Source of the DNA: Arabidopsis thaliana
Taxonomy: Eukaryota > Streptophyta > Magnoliopsida > Brassicales > Brassicaceae
Reading direction: 5' to 3'
Length of the DNA: 64,000 nt
Assembly: GCF_000001735.4 (NCBI RefSeq)
Contig: NC_003075.7
Location: forward strand, 4,589,001-4,653,000
In this document: positions 57,270 through 64,000 of the stretch, in pieces
Layout: each line of letters starts with the position of its first letter
Position numbering within the stretch: the stretch's first letter is position 1
Notes under the pieces: generated by a model
What the model was told of the DNA's origin: nothing
What the model saw: only the letters and a program-made list of their open reading frames with translations
The model's database searches: none
Position numbers and translations under genes: made by a program

Positions 57270-59145
57270 TCATGCAGCAACCTTCTTCTCGAACCACTTC
57301 TTGAACCTTGCCTTCAACCTCGCCTCTGGCTCCCAAGTCTCCTCTGTCACACCATCGCAGTTCCGCAGGACTTTGATCAAAGGAATCTTCTTCCGCCGAA
57401 GTTCCTTGATCCTCCTCTCGAGAACCCTCACTGGTCTCGCCTCCAAAGTCATGTTGGGCTGAAGATCCTCTGGAATCTTAGCCAACACCTCATCATCCTT
57501 GTGAAGACACTTCCTCAGCATCGACACATGAAAGACCTTGTGAAACGCACGCATAACATCTGACAACTCTAACCTGAATGCCACTGGTCCCACCCTCTCA
57601 ACAATCCTGAATGGACCCATGTACCTCAGACTCAACTTAGTCTCTGAGATAGACCTGTTCGGACCTCGCAACATGGCCATCTTGAGATACACTGTCCCCA
57701 ACCTCAAACTCAAGCTCTTTCCTCCTCTTGTCAGCATAACTCCGTTGTCGGTTCTGAGCTTCCTTCATGTTCAGCTTCAGAACCCGGATCCTCTCCGTGA
57801 TCTCCTGAACATAATCTGCACCATATATGCTCCTCTCCCCCACTTGGGTCCAGCATAATGTCCTGCATGGCCTCCCGTACAACACCTCGAAAGGAGCCAT
57901 CCCAATACTCGCCTGATAGCTGTTGTTATAAGCAAACTCTACCAAACTCAAGTGATCCGCCCAATGACCTCTCCAATCCAAGACACACATCCGCAACATA
58001 TCCTCAAGCGTCTGAATAGTCCTCTCAGATTGCCCATCTGTCTGAGGATGATAAGCCGTGCTCATCTGCACCTTAGTGCCCATCTCTGCCTGAAAGGCTC
58101 TCCAAAAAGCAGAAGTAAACTTGGAATCCCTGTCTGACACAATACTCACAGGTACTCCATGCAACTTCACAATCTCGCTCACATATTTCTTAGCCAACAC
58201 CGCCGCTCCATCGGTTTTTCTGATGGCCAAAAAATGTGCTGACTTAGTCAGACGGTCCACGATCACCCAAATAGCATCTTTGGTCCGCGACACAGGCAAC
58301 CCAACCACGAAATCCATCGTGATAAAATCCCACTTCCACTCAGGAATGGGTAAACTCTGCAACAGGCTACCCGACACCTGATGCTCAATCTTAACTAACT
58401 GGCAAACATCGCACTCTTCGACCCAATTACCTACATCCCTCTTCATCCCGACCCACTGATAGTACCGCTTGAGGTCTCGGTACATCTTAGTCGCTCCTGG
58501 ATGAATGGAAAACATGCTCGCATGAGCCTCACTCAAGATCTCCTGTCGCAACTCCTTATCCTTAGGCACACAAACTCGCCCATGCACAAGGATAGTTCCA
58601 TTAGCTGCGAACTGATACTCAAAGCCCTCTGCCTTAGAAGCCGCAATCAACCCCTCATCCTTCTCTTGAGCTAACTGAACTCTACTCAGAAGATCTGTTT
58701 GATCCACAGCTTCCAATCCCAATGGCTCCCGTGCCACAGCACACAACCGCAAAGCACCAATCTCAATCACCAAGGTCTCAACACTCTGCCCTGGAGCCGC
58801 ACCCACGCGCTTACGACTCAAAGCGTCTGTAACCACATTAGCCTTACCAGGATGGTAGGCTATCTCCAGATCATAATCAGCCACCAGCTTCATCCATCGC
58901 CTCAGCCTCAGGTTCAGCTCTAGCTGAGTGAAGATATACTTCAAACTCTTATGATCTGTGAACACCTACACATTCCCGCCATAAAGATAAGACCTCCAAA
59001 TATTCGAGGCAAAGATCACTGCAGCCATCTCCAAATCGTGAGTGGGATAGTTGCCCTCATGTTTCTTCAACTGCCGCGATCCATAGGCAATAACCTTCCC
59101 ACGCTGCATCAGAACACAACCCAAACCAACTCTCGAGTCATTAAA
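57270..59145 (-). pseudogene. Chromovirus pol: RNase H end, integrase, chromodomain
   Basis: From the right: RNase H ([26 protein letters not shown]), one stop just before [12 protein letters not shown], then the [14 protein letters not shown] end of RNase H. Integrase follows in the 442-aa frame 57637-58965, with an H2C2 zinc finger ([22 protein letters not shown]) and the catalytic core ([38 protein letters not shown]). After a frameshift near 57720, 57270-57737 holds GPFRIVERVGPVAFRLEL and a chromodomain-like end (PVRVLERRIKELRRKKIPL, EETWEPEA). Chromodomains direct integration to heterochromatin. Confidence 0.9.
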
Positions 59146-59159
59146 CCCAGAAGAGACTC

Positions 59160-59818
59160 TCCTTAACAAAATTATTCTAACAACGATTAAAGCCAGGAGA
59201 GACTCTCCTTGCGTCTGAAACAGTCCAGAAACGTCCTACAACATGTCACAACCAAAAGTAACCTTTGAAGCAAACTGTACATAAAAAACAAAAACAAACA
59301 GTCTCAAAGATGAAACCCTAAAATACACACTAACTGTTAATTATTAAATCCCTCCGATGAAACGCTAGCCTTAGACGTCGCAAAGCTTCCCACAAAAATT
59401 CGTGCCGATCGGAAGCCAGATGAGACTACGATCGCAGTTACAATCCCCGCTGGTCCTAATTCGCGTCTGAGAAAACGTGTCTCACAAAACTGCGAATAAC
59501 TCAACCAATTGTAATCCAAAATCACTTCTGTAAACTGGAGAGTAACAATAAAAGACTTGGAAATAACCCTACCAAATTTCGTTACCTTTGACAGTGATTT
59601 TATATGTCGAAAACGTTTCCTCCCAAACCCTAACGATTCTGGTTCTTCTCCTTCTCTGACTTTTTCTCCTTTATAAAACGAAAAGTGGATAACTAAAGCC
59701 CTAATTTCGAGTTTATTTCTTTTATAGGCACACTATAGAGTTTTCAATTAACCCAACCGATTAAACCGGATGATTTAAATACAAACCCTAACCAATTTTC
59801 CGGTTCACGGGCGTTATA
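59160..59818 (-). repeat. 5' LTR of the chromovirus, truncated and joined to RNase H
   Basis: Starts TATAACGCCCG at 59818 beside GAATG. It contains TATAAAAGAAAT- and TTATAAAGG-type TATA candidates (minus strand) and ends abruptly at about 59150, where RNase H coding sequence begins. The rest of the LTR, primer site, gag, protease and RT are deleted. Confidence 0.75.
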
Positions 59819-60401
59819 GAATGAATGAAAACATGTTTTGCACACAAAAAAAAAAGAGTTCTTATAATTTAAAAACAAAAATAATCATAACATGTTTATA
59901 AAATATAAAATCAGATTATGTTTAATAAATATAAAATCCTTTATACCAAACAATAATAATAAAGTGATTAAATTTTGTAAATCTAACTAAATGTCTAATA
60001 CCGTAACAAATATATTAGAAGATCACCAATGACGGAAATAAATTAATAAAACATCGTGAATTCACACAACTAATATCGGGTGTCTCACTCACCATTCGAT
60101 TCATTTTTTAAGGCGGCATTGTGAAGTCTTCATCAAAATCTAAAACATCAAATGAGTTTAAGAACTGAAAACATTTCTACAAATGATTGAATAAAGTCTT
60201 AAATCTCATATTTTATTCCAAAATCAAGAGAATTTTTAAAACCCACACCCGTCCGGTTTAACCGAGTCACGGGTTAATGGTGAGTTTTTGTGGGTTTTTA
60301 CGGTTTTGAACTTGTCAGGTTTTAGCACTAAACCCAAACCAAAAAAATGTTCGGGTCACGGTTCAACCGGTCGGACCGGGCATAAAAATACTGGTTTTTA
60401 G

Positions 60402-60600
60402 AGTTTTTTTGTTATTTCTAGACTCTTTTATAGTCTTTTTCAGGTCTTTACATGTTTGGGATGCATTTTGAGATTATGGAACATTCTGGATCAAAACAGA
60501 GAACTTATGATGCAAAAGCAATTTGGAGACGTAAATTTGCGTAGGTGTCAATCGACACCACCCCTAGTGTCAAGGGACACCAAAATACTGGATTTTAGAG
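60402..60600 (+). repeat. LTR fragment, right part (after hAT copy 1)
   Basis: Continues the LTR interrupted at 54688: CAGGTCTTTACATGTTTGGGATGCATTT matches the reverse complement of 8804-8831. GTGTCAATCGACACC corresponds to the TGTCGATCGACACC motif near 8720. The fragment ends near 60600. Confidence 0.78.
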
Positions 60601-60601
60601 A

Positions 60602-61546
60602 TTCTCAATAGAGAATTAGTAGATCGAAAACTTTATTAGGATAATGACTTCATTTATGAAATTATTATTATCTTCTATTTTTTAGATTTTTTGTAAAATG
60701 GAAAAAACAATATATGAAAATTAAAGAAGATTTGAAAATATAGAAAGTTTTCTAAATATTTTGTCACTAAATAATATAAAAAGTATCTACATATAAATTT
60801 CTATTTTATTAAATTTGTAAAAAAATAAAATAATTGATTATTAATCTCTCCAAATTTATTAGTACTTCATCTTTAAGTACGATAGCCATTTAATCACAAT
60901 ACCTATCTCATTGAATGATATTTTTAAAATTTACGATTCTTATATTAATTTTTTTTTATAAAAATGTAAAATAAGAAAATATATTGAAGAAAGATGTATT
61001 TAAATTTAGTTATCCATATATACATTTTTAGTAAGTATTCTGGGTTGAAAAATCCTTAGTCAACTTCCTAATTATATGTTTAGTCCTTACAAATTTAATG
61101 AAACAAGATATCCCTTTATTATTAAAAGGGAAGTACAAATTGAAATTTTGTCTAATTTGGCCTCAATTTTGATTTCAAATTTGGATTTTATTCTTTGCTA
61201 TTCAAAATCATTAAGGGTAATTTGGTCTTAACAATCTCCTAAACTTTATATGATCCGATTCAATCTAAACCATTCAATAAAATTAATTCCCTTCAATCTA
61301 AACCGTTCAACAAAAATAAGGAATCTATGTCGTTTTTGAAATCAAAATATAATCACATTCCATCCCTAAAAACACTATATTCAATCACAAAATCAATAAT
61401 TAATAATATCTAAATCATATATTACGATTCTTCACTAATCACTAGAAATTTATATTTATAAGTTTAGGATATCAAATTTATTCAAATATTTAGTATAAGA
61501 ACCAAATAAACCGATTGCCCGCGGTAAACCGCGTGTTAAAACCTAG
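60602..61546 (+). mobile_element. Non-autonomous Helitron, 3' end
   Basis: The right end has a CGCGGTAAACCGCG hairpin (61520-61533), spacer GTGTTAAAAC and CTAG (61543-61546) followed by T, closely resembling the terminus at 34062-34088. The body is A+T-rich without genes. The 5' end was not identified, so the left coordinate is only the limit of the neighbouring repeat. Confidence 0.6.
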
Positions 61547-61867
61547 TTCTCATTAGGACAATGAACAAATTTTTCATCAACAATTCAAATATTGCATTAA
61601 TTTCTTACTAAAATGGATATTATTAAGTAGTACTAAAAACTATTGCATAATCACTTCCTTAAATCTTGACAAAATTCATTAATGATTAATTCCTAATTAG
61701 TTAAAGTACCAATAAATTTCCCTTGGCCATCAAGATATGATTGACCTAATCGTGTAGAACCTATATATACTCTTTAAATTTACATCTCATTATATCATCA
61801 AAAACACAGATCAATTGATTTCTAAACCCACCAAACATACTTTCTTCCTCAGCTGGCCGAATCATTT
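61547..61867 (+). promoter_or_regulatory. Promoter-like segment cut off by a copia insertion
   Basis: Contains CTATATATAC (61760-61769), a good TATA box, followed 25-60 bases later by a C/A-rich leader-like stretch (CATCAAAAACACAGATC). A TTGACC W-box word lies near 61740. The sequence then meets the proposed copia LTR end at 61868. It may be the start of a host gene whose body is displaced to the right of the window. Weak evidence. Confidence 0.3.
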
Positions 61868-62683
61868 GCAAGATTATTTGAAAGGAACTCGTACCGTTTT
61901 ATAACGATTTATAAATACTAACAACGAATTTAATTGCCAGGAACTATGTAAACAAAGAATTAAATCTAGATCATAAAGTTTGTATATACCTGAATATGGT
62001 ACAACAGAAATATGAACCATGTTAATTCGAGGTTATTTTAGCACCCCAAGTGTTGTGCCTCTACTGGTATCCACATGCATACAAACTGGATCAAACCTGG
62101 AATGCTAGTTCCTTTGAAATCTAATCTCAAAACTTAGAAAAACAATTTGCCTCTTTGTTTTTAGGGTTTTATCAAAACGGCTGATCTCAAAAGTCATAAT
62201 GCATCACTTTTATAATAGCTTCACGTAACGTAACGCATATAAAGTCAATGGGCGAAGCCCAATCCATGCAACGTGACTTTGTCTACGAGAATAAACAACA
62301 TATTAGTATTAGTGCACATATGTATATCTTATATATATATAACATTATTTATTTAAGTGCTCAAATACAAATATAAGTATATCTATATATCATATATATA
62401 TTATATACTTTTACTTTAATTTATATATCATATATATATATATAATAAATCTTTTAACCCAATATTAGTTAATCAAAATTAAACTCAATTTTATATTTGA
62501 TTCAATTTGTTTAGGTGTGTGATCCTGTAGGTTCGTATAATATTAGCAATGAATTATAAACTCATAGATTATAAGCGCTCTCTAGCAAAACATTATAACC
62601 ACCTAATATTATGTGATTGTCAAACCTCGACATTACAACTTTACCTAGAATAAAGTACAAACGATTTCAGGACTTTCCCAACA
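61868..62683 (-). repeat. 3' LTR of the right-hand copia
   Basis: The start TGTTGGG at 62683 follows a purine tract and is secure. The end at 61868 gives TG...CA and about 816 bp, but is only the best candidate. The LTR contains TA-rich runs near 62325-62445. Confidence 0.6.
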
Positions 62684-63506
62684 ATCTCCCACTTGTACTG
62701 GAATCATTTATTCCCATAATCCCTTTGTCTCTATATCTCGATCTCAGCATAAGGAAAAAAATTGTCATCCTTATTCGGCTAGATCATGTTTATCGAACTT
62801 CGATTTATACTGATAAAACAAACGACTGACATTCACCTCGTTTGAGTGCAGCCACGCATTTTTCAGTATCAAATTTTTGATAGGCCCAAAGATATTTATC
62901 TCCCGTTATATGGGAGGAACAAATCCCATCTTGTTCCATCCATGTTCCTTAAACAATTCATAACGCGCCCAATCACTGTCTTTATAATCACCTTTTACGG
63001 CTGACGTTTGACAGAGTCAAAGCGAACTAATCCATGAATAAGAAATCATGACGAACTCAGGTCAAAGGACTATACTCTATAGTTGTAATGAGAAACTCTT
63101 ATGACATTCATATAACAATCTTGTAGAGTTCTCATAACGGGTCAGTCCAATATTGTGTTCTCTAACACATATCTATGTTATTGACTTTAATACCACATAT
63201 TAATGACTCCATGAAACTTAGTCATCAGTCACCTCACATACTAGTCATTCTTAGTTATTAATGTCCCATTTTAATAACCTTGACTAGGGACTTCAACAAT
63301 TCATGTCATTTTCCACTTACAGGGTTTCATGATCAAGTCACGTACTTGATGACCTATAAGAATGATATATATTATTTGGGACTATTATTTAATTATCAAA
63401 TAAATAAATAATACTCAAACAAATTTCATTAATTTGAAAACAAATCCAAATGTATTTTAATATGAACATCATATCATAAAAGAAAAACCTCCCACTAGAA
63501 ATAAGA

Positions 63507-64000
63507 TCACATCTTTATAAATCTAATGCCAATCACAGTCGTATGACTCTCATGCTTCGGCTGCGGAAGAGGTTTTGTAAAAGGATCAGTAACATTTGCA
63601 TCCGTTGAAACTCTGCTAATCTTCACATCACCTCTATCAATAATCTCACGAATGAGGTGATATCGCCTTTGTATGTGTTTGGATTTCTGGTGTGATCTAC
63701 GTTCTTTTGTTTGCGCGATGGCACCATTGTTATCACAGTAAAGATCAATGAGGCCAGGAATATTAGGAACCACACTAAGTTCAGTAATGAACTTCCTAAT
63801 CCAAACAGCCTCCTTAACTGCTTTTGAAGCAGCAACTTCAGTTATAGAGTCTGCCACAGTGCTCTGTTTGGAACTCTTCCAACTCACGACTCCTCCGTTG
63901 AGACAAAAGACAAATCCTAATTGAGATAAAAAAATCATCTTTGTCTGTCTGAAAGCTGGCATCACTATAACCACTCACAACAAGTTCCTCACTTCCTCCA
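63507..64000 (-). pseudogene. Copia RNase H, C-terminal part
   Basis: Reads FVFCLNGGVVSWKSSKQSTV, then LYCDNNGAIAQ, RRSHQKSKHIQRRYHLI and ANVTDPFTKPLPQPKHESH, the standard end of copia RNase H, in a 155-aa frame ending at 63507. The usual TEAEYIAASEA motif is shortened here to TEVAASKA. The remainder of pol lies beyond the right edge. Confidence 0.85.

Larger units (their letters stand above)
56310..59818 (-). mobile_element. Ty3/gypsy chromovirus, internally deleted
   Basis: Flanked by a perfect 5-bp duplication GAATG (56305-56309 and 59819-59823). On the minus strand: 5' LTR (59818 down to about 59160), then directly the end of RNase H, integrase and a chromodomain-like C terminus, then 3' LTR. 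Gag, protease, RT and the primer site are gone. The outer ends read TGAAACATCCCGACCC on the left and, reversed, TATAACGCCCGTGAACC on the right. Confidence 0.88.
54689..60393. mobile_element. hAT-like element, copy 1 (carries a chromovirus)
   Basis: Flanked by a perfect 8-bp duplication GTTTTTAG (54681-54688 and 60394-60401). The left end is CAATGTTTTTAAACCCGACC; the reverse complement of the right begins CAGTATTTTTATGCCCGG. Both ends carry GGTTGAACC/GAACCGG words. Without the chromovirus it is about 2.2 kb, against 0.62 kb for copy 2 at 39574-45330. The extra length is 54840-56309. No transposase was recognised. Confidence 0.85.
61868..64000 (-). mobile_element. Ty1/copia element, 3' part, runs off the window
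   Basis: On the minus strand: the RNase H end of pol (63507 to the window edge), about 800 bp of non-coding sequence, a purine tract AGTGGGAGAT (62684-62693) and an LTR beginning TGTTGGGAAAG at 62683. The LTR end is proposed at 61868 (reading CTTGCA) but not confirmed, because the other LTR is outside the window. Confidence 0.8.

Noticed and set aside
57952..58381. Plus-strand frames opposite the chromovirus integrase
   Set aside because: The minus strand carries the recognisable integrase motifs; these are shadows.
1..64000. tRNA, rRNA and snoRNA genes
   Set aside because: No cloverleaf, A/B boxes in proper spacing or rRNA core sequence was seen; the tRNA-like words are retroelement primer sites.

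Overview
This window is plant nuclear DNA, most likely from a Brassicaceae species (Arabidopsis or a close relative) and probably pericentromeric or otherwise repeat-rich. It is A+T-rich and is built almost entirely of transposable elements of types well known from that family: Athila-like Ty3/gypsy, chromovirus gypsy, Ty1/copia, L1-type LINE, Helitrons carrying RPA-like genes plus a Rep/helicase gene, hAT elements and a CACTA-like element. Nearly all element genes contain stops, frameshifts or deletions. The one gene that looks intact and host-derived is a single-exon PR-1-like (CAP family) gene at 47864-48346 on the minus strand. Family assignments come from reading motifs; no database search was possible.

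Layout. 1-1243: 3' end of a non-autonomous Helitron; a second, diverged copy ends at 17085. 1660-5790: dead LINE with a 218-bp hAT MITE in its ORF1. 6658-9856: decayed RPA1-like gene interrupted by a solo LTR (7757-8928). 9850-14767: Athila-like element that kept gag and protease but lost RT and integrase. 17229-34088: remains of an autonomous Helitron with two RPA-like genes and a Rep/Pif1 helicase pseudogene. These genes are broken by an Athila-type solo LTR (20217-21745) and by a CACTA-like element that itself contains a solo LTR (28789-29724). 34475-39222: Ty1/copia element with intact target duplications and direct LTRs but an inverted interior. 39574-45330: short hAT element holding a second copia (39764-44894). 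45544-46141: retroposed sequence with a 19-bp target duplication. 46373-47300: cluster of GCGAGG/CCTCGC motifs. 47864-48346: PR-1-like gene. 48755-53215: large non-coding element with inverted ends and three internal duplications. 54689-60393: larger hAT copy carrying unexplained open frames and a chromovirus (56310-59818). 60602-61546: another Helitron 3' end. 61868-64000: copia element running off the right edge.

How the parts relate. The RPA-like genes and the Rep/helicase are the expected cargo of plant Helitrons: single-strand binding and rolling-circle replication with strand transfer. The target-site duplications allow an insertion order to be read: hAT before chromovirus, hAT before copia 2, RPA gene before solo LTR, and Helitron before CACTA before solo LTR. 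Two insertions can be checked inside the window because a related repeat elsewhere shows the uninterrupted sequence.

No convincing new multi-gene system was found. The most unusual objects are the internally inverted copia element, the three-layer nest at 54.6-60.6 kb, the unexplained cargo of the larger hAT element, the Helitron Rep with both HUH histidines replaced by arginine, and a perfect 34-bp hairpin at 17160-17243.
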